This document shows positions 1 to 10,809 of a stretch of 64,000 bases of DNA, piece by piece. Origin of the DNA: Apiotrichum sp. Y4204 (taxonomy: Eukaryota > Basidiomycota > Tremellomycetes > Trichosporonales > Trichosporonaceae). The notes under the pieces are model-generated. The model was not told where the DNA came from. It worked only from the letters and a program-made list of their open reading frames with translations, and ran no database searches. The position numbers and the translations under genes are program-made. Position 1 is the first letter of the stretch; each line of letters starts with the position of its first letter. Location: contig JAMYHL010000119.1 in NCBI GenBank assembly GCA_025531455.1, positions 1-64,000 on the forward strand. The letters run 5' to 3'.

Positions 1-359
1 ATGGGGTCCGGGACAGCTTGACCCCTACGGGATTTTGTCCCACACCCCCCCTGCGGGAACATACAATATGGATAGGGCCATAGCTCAGCCCACATCGACA
101 GTTTCAAACTTCTGAGTTCAGATATGAAATCAGGGCGTCCTTTTGTCCCAGGAACCGATCACAGAACCTTAATTTTTTGACCACCCGATTTCGACGCACC
201 AACTTGGCAGGCTTATATCTCCGCCACTGGTGCATCTAGAGGCACGATCCAGGCACGGTTGTGAGCCTGAGACATGGGGCTATGACATCATGATCCAAAA
301 TTTAAGGTTCGGGCGATTTTCGAAAAACCCCCCACCCCCCTTTTTGGTGGGCACACCCT
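1..359. other. Unassigned sequence abutting truncated gag
   Basis: No coding frame of believable composition was found. The stretch has C- and G-rich homopolymer runs (near 45-52 and 325-343) and reads like degenerate intergenic or repeat DNA. The gag reading frame to its right loses similarity at about 395 and stops at 360, so this may be a foreign insertion or a deletion junction inside a retroelement. It could instead be unrecognised element sequence; nothing in it was recognised as protease, reverse transcriptase or integrase. Confidence 0.4.
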
Positions 360-1373
360 CTATAACCCCCTAAGATCACGAGACCGCGCTTCGGGTCCCC
401 GTGCCATCTCATCCTTAATGTGAGGCTTAAGGCCCTTGTAGAACAACTGGGCCAAAAGCTCGGAATTGTAGTCGGTGTAACCAAGGCGAGCGGTAAGGCG
501 GTAGAACTCGCGGACGTAGTCGTGCACGGTCTTAGTTTGAACCAGTGCGTTGAACTTGGCTTCCGCGGCCGCATGACGGTCGGGATCACCGAATTGGTCC
601 ATGAGTGCGTTGGCGAACGAGTCATATGACTCTAGGAACTCGACCACCTGACCGGACGCCTTGACTTGGCGGAAGGAGCGGTACCACTCCTTGGGACCCT
701 CCTTCAAGTGGAGACCAATCAGAGCGATCTTTTCATGGTCGGTGAGTTGACGGGACATGAGGTCAAAGCGATCCTGACACTCCGAAAGGTACGACTCTAC
801 GTCGGTGTCGGAGCCGTCAAAAGAAGGAAGATGAACGGTAGTAGCCTTGGCGGCGCCATGGAACTCCGTTGCAGATGAGAGGGACGAGACATTCGATCGA
901 GCGTCGGTCGAACGAGTCTCGGGTGGGCTGGTGACTGACGCACCAGGGTGAACGAATGAAGGGGGCGGGCGTAGTGGAAGGTGGTTGCGGCGACGACGGA
1001 TCATGTCGCGTACATCCTGGATAGCCCGCTCGTACTCGATGATTTGCCGTTGGAGCTGACGCTCTGAGGGCGGAAATGAAGCGATGAGTTCCTCATCCGA
1101 GAGGGGAGTCCTCGCCGGGATGGGAATGACTGTGGGAGCCTCCGACGTAGCGTCGAAGTGCACGGACTGTGGCGGTTGAGTCGGATCGAGATTGCTGATC
1201 GACTCCGAGGGTGTCACCGATGCTTCGCGGTGACTCTGTGATTGTTCCGTGGGGGTGTCCAAGCTGGAACCTGATTGCGAGGAGGTAGGGGTAGTCGAGG
1301 GTTCGTCCTCAACTCTGGCATGCCTAGAGGTAGCCGTGGCCCTAGCCTTTCCCTTGGAAGGTCTGCTCGACAT
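360..1373 (-). pseudogene. Truncated Ty3/gypsy-type retrotransposon Gag
   Basis: This is the capsid-forming Gag polyprotein of an LTR retroelement. The first third is Ser/Thr/Pro-rich and low-complexity, followed by a predicted helix with an R-E-like motif (SERQLQRQIIEYERAI). The core resembles the Retrotrans_gag family: a stretch with KIALIGLHLKEGPKEWYRSF, then a C-terminal part with VREFYRLTARLGY and FYKGLKPHIKDEMARG. Family members continue after this point into a zinc knuckle and Pol, but here the similarity ends at about 395 and a stop follows at 360. The ATG at 1373 was preferred to the upstream in-frame ATG at 1406 because the extra eleven residues look unconserved. The copy is therefore broken on its 3' side. 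No pol domain is visible in the remaining 359 bases. Confidence 0.8.
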
Positions 1374-1430
1374 GACTGTGGACTGTGATCTGTGGAGGAG
1401 CGACAATGGCTTCTAGACCATTGGGGCGAG

Positions 1431-1878
1431 TGTTACGAAGGCTTTATTCTTCTGTCAGTCGCGCGACTTGCGTCGAGGGCCGTTGCAGGATTCGATCGAT
1501 GTCCTCTCGAAAACCTATCGAACCGCGCAAGAGGGGGTGTCGGATCCTAAGGGCGTGGACGCTCCGAGGGATCCCCACTCGCACCTAACGGCGAAGTCGT
1601 CACTGAGTGCTCGCGGGACGTGGGCAACAGCGAACAAGATAGACTTAGGCAAGAACTACGGCGTATCAATGGACTTGATCGTGATAGAGACGAGAATAAA
1701 GCCTTGCGGCTTTCCCTACTCATCCTCCCGGTATATGTAGTCCTGTAAGAGCCGCCGTTGCGGTATTCTATCGAATGTCTGTCGAATGGATCGAATGATC
1801 GTCGACACCGCGTGGGTTCCACGTGTTGGTTGGATACCGTGGTAGCACTTGGGCGCATGCTGTATGGCGGATCTTACA
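1431..1878 (-). mobile_element. Probable 5' LTR of the gag element
   Basis: Read on the minus strand, the segment begins TGTAAG and ends GTAACA, the TG...CA boundary of LTRs. AATAAAGCC lies just inside its 3' end, as expected for an LTR polyadenylation signal. It lies immediately upstream of gag with a leader of about 57 nt, where a primer-binding site would be (TGGTCTAGAAGCC on the minus strand at about 1408-1420 is a candidate). A sequence like AAGGCTTTATTCT occurs twice in opposite orientations inside it (about 1437 and 1700). No second LTR is in the window, so the boundary rests on termini and position alone. Confidence 0.55.
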
Positions 1879-2004
1879 TGAATCACGTGACGTCTGCTAG
1901 TCGATCGGCAAGGTGGAGGTTGAGGGGATGTTCGCGGCGATCTTGATGCTCGCGTGGCGTAGATCCGAAGATCCGGAGATCAAAATTTGGGCCTGGCCGT
2001 TACA

Positions 2005-2271
2005 TTTTCACCATCTGACCGCATTGCTTGGTCAGCATAACAGCTCCAATCGTTATGCAAACAACTTCCTATTAAAGGTGTGGCCCGCAGACCAGTCACT
2101 GGGACCAGTGAGTTGCAAAGGAACAACATTGCACATCAGCAACTGCCACTGAAATGCAAGTGAATGTTTTCACCAAGTGACCACATTGCTCGGTCAGTGT
2201 AACAGCTCCAATTGTAATGCAAACAACTTCCTATTGAAGATTTCGCCCGCAGACCAGTCTCTGGGACTTAA
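2005..2271. repeat. Direct repeat, two diverged copies 162 bp apart
   Basis: About 105 bp starting TTTTCACC at 2005 recurs at 2167 with mostly point differences. Both copies contain GTCAG, AACAGCTCCAAT, ATGCAAACAACTTCCTATT and CCCGCAGACCAGTC at the same internal spacing. The first copy runs to about 2109 and the second to about 2271. The 57 nt between them are unique. This looks like an old local duplication or the remnant of a repeated element next to the LTR region. It is non-coding as far as can be seen. Confidence 0.8.
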
Positions 2272-2297
2272 TCCCTTCTATTGACACCCATCTCGCC

Positions 2298-3209
2298 ATG
2301 CCACGAATGCTCACAAACGACTACATGCTTGACACCGCCAACCTATCCTCCGCAACCCCGTGGCACGACCTTCTCTCACGCACCGCAGTGGCATCCGGCG
2401 CTTGGCAACACGCAGTGCCGAGCGCAAGGGAGAAACCAAAGGCCGCGCTTTCGAGCTTTGTGCGCGCGATCGCAATCGAGGGCTAGAGAACGCCGCAACC
2501 ACAACAGGCGGTCAAAGCCCCTGAACCTCCAGAATCTCGGTCTGCTCCTGGAGCACCTGCCAGAACGGACATTGTGGATAACAGGCGCGCGTCGCTGCAC
2601 ATTATGGTCAACTCGCCAATGCCAAACATTGCACCAGGACATATGATACTCAGTGATGCGCTGTTACGCGATGGCACCCAAATTGGCGACCCGCTCTTCC
2701 ACTTCCTCACTTCCACGGCGCATCTTCCTCGCCCGTTGTACCGGAATGAGGCACAGCTGGAGAGAGCGCTTCTCGCATATCTACACGTTGTCACCGCCCA
2801 CCTCTCTACCATCAAGGTCTTCTCTGGAGCGCAGTACGCTCTGACAAACCAGCACCGTCTGGACTACCTCAACTGGAAATCCGACGCAAGTCACGCAATC
2901 GCAGATCTGGTGTATGCAGCCTGTGCAGAAGGCGACGCGCAGGCAACGGACGATCCTACACCTGGTCCCAACGTCATCCTTCCCGTAGAGGTCAAGTGCC
3001 CACATAGGCTTACCGACGCGATGCGTGACTCCGTCGAACGCCTGCATCGTGGCAAGGAGGGCATCGGAGCGCCCGTTGAGGTTGTCTTCGGGATTCGCCA
3101 GGCACAGAATGGCCAAGGCCTCGAGTTCACGCCTACGAAGGTCCAGGAGATCGACCTCGCCGAGCAACCCGTATACCTCGGCCTCGACAGGACACGACTA
3201 ACCCTCTAA
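2298..3209 (+). pseudogene. Broken gene with a nuclease-like (PD-(D/E)xK) motif
   Basis: One reading frame runs from an ATG at 2298 to a stop at 3209, interrupted only by an in-frame TAG at 2484-2486. Amino-acid composition on both sides of the TAG is protein-like and the frame is unchanged, so the two parts were probably once a single protein of about 300 residues. No GT...AG pair removes the stop cleanly. The C-terminal half has an Asp in HAIADLVYAA followed about 40 residues later by VILPVEVKCPH. The D...ExK arrangement in a hydrophobic strand is that of restriction-endonuclease-like folds, but this is a weak motif. The protein family was not recognised. An undetected intron is the alternative to a pseudogene. 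Confidence 0.45.
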
Positions 3210-3235
3210 CCCTCGATGCGTGCAACGCGCTGACA

Positions 3236-3700
3236 TTGATGTTGGAATCGCCAACCTACGCGTGGCTTGCCCGCACGCGCACTGCAGGAGGAACTCAAGG
3301 TCGGCGATGGTGGGCATCGGCCAACATCACCAAAAACGGCGTTCATTCTGTCCTCCTGTCACGATCATACGGTACACCGGAAGCAAGACCAGCTGAGGGT
3401 CCGCCTTCCAAGCTGCCTCGGGCCTTTCCAGTCGCCCCGCTGGACGATGAAATCTTCTCGGCCGCGTTTGAGAGCCACCTTGCTCTCTCTCCGACCCCAG
3501 CTGTCGGCCACCCTCCCAGCCTTGTTTCCTTTCTCGCAGGCGAAATGTACCACGCTCATCATGAGCCGCAATCCTTCCACGCTACATTCCCCGATCCCAA
3601 GACAGCTGCGAAGCCTACGCCAGCCGCACTTCGTCGAGAAGGTGTCCGGCGATTTCCCATCCCGCCCGCGACGCCCACGCCGGGCCCCAGAAGGACGTAG
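3236..3700 (+). CDS. Hypothetical protein, possible continuation of upstream remnant
   Basis: A 154-codon open frame lies 26 nt downstream of the preceding broken gene, in a different phase. Its composition (aromatic and acidic residues mixed with Pro, for example LPRAFPVAPLDDEIFSAAFE) looks more like protein than random sequence. The start is not reliable. It may be the last exon of the upstream remnant after a frameshift or a missed intron, since both are on the plus strand and so close. No domain was recognised. It could also be a chance ORF in GC-rich DNA. Confidence 0.3.
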   Translation: MMLESPTYAWLARTRTAGGTQGRRWWASANITKNGVHSVLLSRSYGTPEARPAEGPPSKLPRAFPVAPLDDEIFSAAFESHLALSPTPAVGHPPSLVSFLAGEMYHAHHEPQSFHATFPDPKTAAKPTPAALRREGVRRFPIPPATPTPGPRRT

Positions 3701-3930
3701 GTGTATGTTGACAATGACTCAAGAAGCGCACAAAGCATGTTGCTTTTGAGAGACAGCACCCTCTTCCCCCTGGACGCACGACCTGTTCCGTGCCCTTTAG
3801 AGACACAGTTTGCTCATGGATTTATCGTGGCTCTTAAGCGACACTGCGTTGATTGAGTCTTGACACTGATCCACTGATCTCAGAGGCTGATTAGTCCCGA
3901 ATTACATGCAATGCCGTATGAACCTATAAC

Positions 3931-5715
3931 CTATGATGCTCTGTCCTCATCTAGGCTCCCGTCGTTGGCTTGTTCGTGGGCCCACTGGGGATCGTACCTC
4001 GGTGGGAGTACGATCGCAGCCGGGGTACGGACGGGTCGGAGGGCGCCAGCGTCCTCCTCAATCTCGATGGGCGTGGGTGGCGTCATGGGCCTAGTGGGAT
4101 CGCTCAGCCCTGCGCTGGAGGATGCAACAGCAAAAGACTTTGAAGCCGAGTCGGTACCCGATTGTGTCGTAGGCGAGGTGAGAAACGTTGTTCCCAGAGA
4201 TCGCGGACGCGGGGTTGAGTCGGACAAGCTGCTCCACTCTGTGGACTGCGTCCGTGGTCCAGAGATGAACGGCGTAGGAGCGTTGTGGTAGTCCTCGCTG
4301 TACTGTGAGGTGTTTACCTTGGCAAGCTCCAGCTCAGCCTTGGTTTTACGATGCTTGCGTCGCGAGCGGCAGAATAGTAGCCCCATTACCAGGAGCAATA
4401 GCCCAAGGACGCCGCCAACCTACTGTAAGTCATTGGCTGCCTCTGGCTACTCACCACCCCGCCGGCGATCGCGCCCACATTGGATTTCCGCTTTGCTGGG
4501 GGTGCACTGTGGCCATTGTCGATCCCGTTCTCCCCCGTGCCGGTGCCGTTCCCTGCAGTATAGTATGACCAAAGATCAACTGATGTCAGAGCCATGCCGT
4601 TCTGCTCTGGCCAAGGGTTGGCATCACTGTTGAGGCGGACAACCCACAGCTGGGCAGGGTCGAGAGGGGCGAAAGCAATTGTACCGTTGCTTCCCCGTGC
4701 GTTGGCGCGCGTCATGAGAGTGGACTGTTGCCAGCTGTCCGACGAAGTGAGCGATCTCAGCATCACCTTTGGGTTATACCCCGTCATGCCGTTTAGCCTA
4801 ATGGCGCTAGTGTTTGCTGGCACCGCAATCTCCAGAGTAGACGTATTTAATCCCAAGAGGTACTGGAATTCGCGGACTGAGGAGTCAGTTTGGTGCATAT
4901 CTTGGAGCTCACAGTGACAAGCACCTGAGCGCACAGCAAACCAGCTACTTACCCCGAGCACCAGTGTCTTGAGCGGTGACAGTCAGTGGAGACCAGTCCC
5001 CCATAAACGTGAACATTGAGTCGTTCTTCACCACCCCATCTGTGGGAAAATTGACCGTCTGAGTGACGTTCAGTGGCCCAGAGTCCTGCGGCCTGCCGTC
5101 AGTACCACAGCCCTCACCGAAGCGTACTCACACGTCTGCAGTAATGGTTGCCTTGACCCCGAAGGCGGTGATGTTGACAACTCCAGTAAAGTTTGCGTCA
5201 AATGCCAAGTTGTAGCGCTTCCACAGATCGGTGCTATCGGGCCATCCCTCAACCTCGAAGACATGCCCACGGGACCCCCATTCAGACTTGTAGACAAGGT
5301 CGCGGCTTTCTTGGGTGGCCCCTTGGAATTCGAGGCGGCCAAGCAACGTGCCGTCCGGTAGAGGCGAACCGTCCTCCGTGGTGGCCGTGCCACGATAGTA
5401 CATGCCGTCGCCCCAGAATTGTGCGACAAGGTATACCTCCCGGGACATGAGGGCGCCTGCCGTGCTGAGCATGGCATCCTGACTATCCACAATAAAGAAA
5501 TAGGGGTCCCCCGCTGTCGGTATCTGTGCAGGTGCAGCCGACACCGTTTTCCATCCCCTGTCCCCAAACTCGGGTGAGAACGAGAAGTCGGCGTATATGA
5601 GGCCCGAGAAGCCTGGAAATTCGAATGCCTGTGGCCACGAGTAAGGCCCCGCCGCTGCGGCCGCTGTTACCATTGCCAGCGCTGTCGATAAGCACACGAA
5701 TCTAGGTGAACGCAT
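3931..5715 (-). CDS. Single-pass membrane glycoprotein, type I
   Basis: Four exons fit: 5715-5132, 5092-4953, 4876-4455 and 4419-3931, keeping frame and giving about 544 residues. An alternative acceptor giving a start at 4924 for exon 3 would leave a 28-nt intron and is less likely. The product starts with a signal peptide (MRSPRFVCLSTALAMVTAAAAA). It then has a beta-rich, N-glycosylatable ectodomain (NFT, NTS and NGT sequons), a transmembrane helix spliced across exons 3 and 4 (VGAIAGG...LGLLLLVMGLLF), a basic stop-transfer (CRSRRKHRK) and a Ser/Thr/Pro-rich cytosolic tail of about 150 residues. The start at 5715 was chosen over 5772 because it begins the signal peptide. The ligand is unknown. 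The architecture matches the gene at 44270-45668 and recalls cell-surface sensors, but no named family was recognised. Confidence 0.75.
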
Positions 5716-8085
5716 CGTGTGGTCTTGAACGCAATGGGTGATGAGTAACAAGTTGTCCAGAAAATACCGCAAACATATTCTGGGAATGCTCTGATGCAGA
5801 TGTTGAGTGGTATGCTAAGTGTCCGATGCGATGCCGTAAAATGGTCCGAGTCTTTAAGCTTGGGGCTTTTTGGCTAGGGCACTGTGGTCGGAACCTTCAG
5901 TGGTGAGCACCTGCTCCTGCCCGGCTGCAGCGCTGCGCCTTGCTGCACGTGGACTGACATCTTGTGCGCAGCTGTGCGCTTCTGCAGCTGGTGCAGGGGT
6001 CCCGAAGAGTGACCCCACTGTATTAAGGTTATCCCGTCCGCTTCTCCGCATTGTGTGGTGAGCCTCTTGTGGCTGCAGATAAAAGCTGCGCACTGCTGCG
6101 CATCCTGGTATACACGTTGACATCGATGCCTGCAACCCTCCAGGGTATTCGAACGACGAAACGTGTACCCCTGCCCTGTGGGCACCATGTGGAGCTGGAG
6201 GGGGAATGAGACCCGTGCTCAACAGACGGGAAAAGACGGACGACACACACAAGAAAAGCTGTTTGCAGTGCTCTTGACGATGAGCACATAGATAAAAGGT
6301 GTGCGTCGACGAAGGAATGCCTAAAATACCGGAAGCAGCGCAGCCTGGAGCTGGGCAGCCAACGAGTGCCGCAGGACGAATGCGCTCCCCTCTCAGACAG
6401 GATTGGCTTTCGATGCGCGTTGCCCGAGCCGGACAGGCTGGTGGTGATGACTAGTTAGCCATGTTCCGCCCTTTCCCTGCCTGATAATTCCGTTTGATGA
6501 CTGACGTCCCAGTCGAGCGTTCTGCCCAATGAAACACATACAGCGCCTCCTCCGCTGCGACGGGCTAGTTTCCTGGATGAAGCGGTATAGTGGCATGCGC
6601 GGTGAAGCGTCCTGCCTTGCGCGGAGCGCCCCAGGGTCTGTCCAACAGCGACGGTCCAGCGGGTGCCGGTACGGCGGGAACTCCATGGCGTGACTTGCCG
6701 GTGGGCCATCGAGTGGTAACGGAGCCGGTCAAAGAGGCGGTGGATGTCTGTTGGCGATGTCGTTATGTTGACTGTCAATGACATCGCAAGTTGTCGGAAT
6801 GTCCACGCACGAATGCCTTGATTATACAGAGTCAATGGATTCGGTGGTACTACTGACGGTGGTACCACTGATTGCTGCGCTGCTTAGGAACGCCACCGGA
6901 ACGGTAATGAAACAACCTCTCAGCAGGGCATCGTTGAGGAAACCTCGGCTTTCTCCACCTCCCCGATGTTTACATGGCTGGCAGGGCGGCAGAGCGGCAG
7001 CTGCCTGCACGGCTGGCAGATGCGCAGAAAGCAGCCTCCCTCCTCTTTTCAGGCTGCAAAGCCGTTTACAATAGTCAAGAGAGTGACAAAGTCTAGAGGT
7101 TGCCACAGGCCACACAGGTCTTTGAAGATTGGAGCCGATCAAGACGTTTGTTTCGAAACAATCCAAAACCCACGTTCAAAGAGGATCAGCCGATCTGCCG
7201 ATCTGCGCATTGGCCCAGGGTGCCTGAAGGGCGTCTGTTTCACCGCTGCACCAGTGGAGCCCATTCCGCACTAGCCGCAGGATCTGCAGGCATGCAGGAA
7301 CTAAGGGATCCACGGGATCGGCAGATCAACCAGGGGCTGTGGGTATCAAGGGCGCTACGGGGACGAAAGAGGGAAAAATAATAGGCTTGGCGGAAAGTGG
7401 AGGTCGGCAGAAACACAACAACTCAATTTATCAATGCGATCAATGCATCGGCCATGATGAACAACACCACAATGCCTGTTAGACTGGGTCATGAGAATAG
7501 CCATGCGTGCACTGCATGCCCTGCAGTTTAACAGCCTTGCACAGTTTGCACCTTGGTCTCCGCAAATCTGTATGCATCACATCCTGTTCACTGTTGCGGA
7601 AGGAGGCGGCCGGATGGTGGCGATGATCGGAGGGCCTGCGACAGTTTGCCAATTCGGCCAATTCTCAACCGACCAAGTAGGCGCGCTGCCCTCCACCAGC
7701 GGTGCATCTCGTCATCAGCGGTCTCCATCACACCCCCTACGGTCTCTGTCTTTACACCCACTATCCTACCATTCTACCATAATCCCCCACCTTCTATTCT
7801 CACAACAGTCATCAGCGTCACTGACAGCCGCAGCAGCGAACTGTACAGGCGGCATTGCGATCGGCCTCTGTCCTAATGCTGGGAAAGCCGTCTGGGTTGT
7901 CTGACAGGGCAAATGGGACTCACCTGGCGTGCGTCGGTCTCTTTCTTGTGATTAGTTGAAGATCCACTGACATCCGTTCTGATGGCCCGACAAACTCTTT
8001 GCATAAACACCTCGTGGACAGCGAGGTCCGAGAAGGGCACTTTCGAGATTCTTCCAGCCAGGGCATCCTGGCCGCGTTGCCGGCC
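5716..8085. other. Long intergenic stretch without a supported gene
   Basis: Several open frames of 60-137 codons exist on both strands, but none has protein-like composition, splice-joined partners or recognisable motifs. Short repetitive patches occur, for example GGCTGGCAG-type words near 6970-7020 and GCCGATCT repeats near 7188-7200. The left end is the promoter of the membrane glycoprotein gene and the right end the 3' flank of the calpain-like gene. Confidence 0.5.
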
Positions 8086-10170
8086 CTACATGATGTCGGA
8101 CAGACGGCACTCATACTCATCACCTACAGGGCGGCATCCCTTGGGGGGCTCAGTGTCAGCAAAGTAGCACCTGACGAATGGCCCCTCTCCTGTACATCCG
8201 TCTGGAGTCTCCAACTTCTTGGTCGTCGTCGTAGGTTGAGCAGAAGTTCTCGTTCGGGACTCCTGATCCCATACCGATTGGAGAGAGCTCATGTCGGGAC
8301 CCTGTGGCCTTGTGTGCACGATGCGCAGCGTTGATGAGAGCCTCGTCAAGGATGTGGACGTAGAATTGGCTACAAGCGGCATTGTGGAAATTGTCGTGGA
8401 CGAGGTAGACGTCGAGTTGCCAGCGAGAGGAGTCCTGGCGGTCGTGCTACGCCATTCATGAAGCTCGGTGGTTCCAGTCTTGTGGGAAGCCTGGGTACTA
8501 CCTGTCGTGCGAGGAGCCTCACTCAGGCTGGTCGTTCGTCGAGTTTCTCCGGTGGACGTCTGGGACGGGGTACCCTTACTCGCCGTGTCGGCTGAAGGGC
8601 GGGGAGCGCTGACAGAAGGTTTCGCAGCCGGCGGCTCAGGTGGGGGAACAGGAGGGGGAACAGGTGCGACCACTGGCGGGGGGACGGCCGGCGGGGGCGC
8701 AGGAGGCGGGACCGGTGCGGGAACGGGTTTGCCCGCAGGTGGCGGGACAGCTGCTGTGGGAGCAGCCGGAGGGACAGGTCCGACCACAGGTGGCGGGACG
8801 GCAGATCCGCTGGGCGATGAAGAGACGGGTTTTCCGGATGACTGCTGGACAGAGTGCCTTGAAGGCGAAGGGCGAGCTGAGTTGGTCGAGATAGGCGGAG
8901 AACCGGCACTACCTGAGGGCAATGGCCCGCCGATAGGTGGTGGTGGTGGAGCGGGAGGCGATGAGTCCGTTGCGGCGGGCGTCCCACTCGCTTGAATGCT
9001 CGTTTCCTGCGTCTTCGTGAACAGGGAAGAGGCTGAACTGACGACTTGTGTAGTTTCAAGTTGTTTCGAGGCTGGGGATGTCGACGTCGATCCCGGGTCA
9101 ACAGATGGGGTTGGGATTGACGAGGTTGTGGCAGATGAAGTGGAGCACTGCGAAGGCTGTGGCTGTACGTCGAACGCTCCATTGACGTGGGTAATCTGAT
9201 CGATGAAGGGCGCGATCTGGTCGAGAGAATAAGCCCTCACGTAGTCCCTCCGTGGATTGATCAAGTGCACCCTGCGGATCAGGACAGGCGCAGAATGTGT
9301 TAACCAGCGCAATCACTTACACAATGTTTCCGTTATCAGCTGATTCCACAAATGCAATGCCGTATGCATGAAGGGAACTGAAGAAATCATCGTCAAAAAA
9401 GTAGTCCTGCTCCCCAGATCTTTTATCGCGAGTGTCAATCACAGTGAAGTGTTTTTGAGCGCCCATGATCTTCTGTCGCATTTCATTCGTTATTCCGATC
9501 TCAAACTGGTTATACCGCTTGATATCCGGTATCTTACCGAGAAGTAGACGCATCGACTGTTGTCAACGACAAAACAACGGACTGACTGACGTCTTGCACG
9601 TAGCTGGGCGATTTGCAGTCCACCTTGTGTTTTTTTTGTACGGCAAAAGCTATCGCGGCCGGCCACCTGCGGGTTAGTTGTACTGTGTAGGTTTAGGACC
9701 GTTTTGAACTCACCAAGGTGGGCCAGGGATAGCCTTGCTTTTTAGGACCGGCCCCTTCTTCACAGTCACGGTAGAAGGGCAGCCCGGCCTGGTTCGCCCT
9801 CGTAGGGGGTCCCCAGGCAAAGCGATCTGTGCAGCGTCCTCCACAAGATGGATCATGTTGCGCACTGAGTTGGGGCTACGGTAGGCCATGGTCTTGATGA
9901 TCGCAACCGGAGAGCAGTTATCTACCTCAGAATCCTGCTTCACGTCCTTCCAGTTAACAGGCCCGTCGGTGGTGGACCAGAAGTCATTCCATGTCTTCGC
10001 CTGACGGGCAGCAATGACCGCCTTACTACCATCGGTGGGCAGCTTTACGGCCGGTGGAGGCACCACCAGCGCTAATACAAGGCCTGAAACGCGGTGAGCA
10101 TATTCTCAGGTCTCTGACACTTACTGGTGACTACCAGCGGCAACAGCGGCACCCAAAGATTCAGCCTCAT
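8086..10170 (-). CDS. Secreted calpain-like cysteine protease with Pro-rich tail
   Basis: Five exons (10170-10125, 10083-9714, 9666-9600, 9556-9321, 9271-8086) sum to 1905 nt, giving 634 residues. A signal peptide or anchor (MRLNLWVPLLPLVVTS...) leads into a calpain (C2)-like catalytic domain. Gln65 and Cys72 lie in KQDSEVDNCSPVAII, His224 in SLHAYGIAFV and Asn245 in HLINPR, matching the order and spacing of the calpain Cys-His-Asn triad. GPPWWPAAIAFAV resembles the family's vWP-A motif. The usual Trp after the catalytic Cys is replaced by Ser. After about residue 290 comes a 340-residue Ser/Thr/Pro tail with repeated VPPPV/PAPVPPP units, ending in a four-Cys segment (DGCTGEGPFVRCYF..). Calpains are normally cytosolic, so an exported version is unusual. 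No C2-like or EF-hand domain is seen. The family assignment rests on motifs only. Confidence 0.7.
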
Positions 10171-10210
10171 GATGTTCGAGCGTACAAACGTCTCAGCCCT
10201 TCGGAAGCAG

Positions 10211-10218
10211 CTTTTATA
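10211..10218 (-). promoter_or_regulatory. TATA box of calpain-like gene
   Basis: On the minus strand ATATAAAAG lies about 45 nt upstream of the ATG at 10170, the usual position for a TATA element with a short 5' leader. Confidence 0.5.
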
Positions 10219-10809
10219 TGGGCATCATGTTCCGCTGTTTGCTGCAACACTCCTGCTCAGCGAGTGCTCTGTGCATTCGTACCTCAGCCGCGCATTGCTC
10301 TACAGCCCGCGTCAGCGCATTGCTGTACATACGTGCCAGGCTATTCCGTCGTCGAGCAGCAACGCATGGCGACAAACAGAACAGACCCAACTTGGTAACG
10401 CTGTGAGTTTTGTTTGTCCCTCGACTACTGGCAAGGTTTATTTGCGGCGTTTCATATCCTTGATGGGCCTGATGGGACAGGTACCAACCAAGTGTTTCAG
10501 ATTCTGAAAGAACACCATGACGGTGGTTTGCTCGCGGCGTGGGACCGATTGTATCCAAGGAACTCATATCGCGGGTCTGTGGTTGTGAAGATACAGAGAC
10601 AGGCGGGGAAAGGTGTTTCGTCGAGCACAAGGTTTGCTTCACAAGCATTACATGACCATTTGACCGCCATGTCGCTTGACAACGGAAGACCGGTAACGTG
10701 TGGGACAGGCTAGCTCTCCGCTTTACTTGCATTCCTACAAAGAGGCGAAAGCTCCGACTTGAATTGACACTGTCTTGAGACGCTTTCCGCTGTCAACAAT
10801 TGGTCCTCG

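Noticed and set aside
4877..4952. A 28-nt intron (4952-4925) instead of the chosen 76-nt intron in the first membrane glycoprotein
   Set aside because: Both keep frame, but 28 nt is too short for normal splicing and the longer intron has a CTGAC branch site.
6455..6868. A 137-codon minus-strand frame
   Set aside because: Its composition is like random GC-rich DNA and no motif was seen.
8468..8995. A 175-codon Gly-rich open frame on the plus strand
   Set aside because: It is the antisense of the Pro-rich tail of the calpain-like protein. Proline codons read as glycine codons on the other strand, which explains its length.
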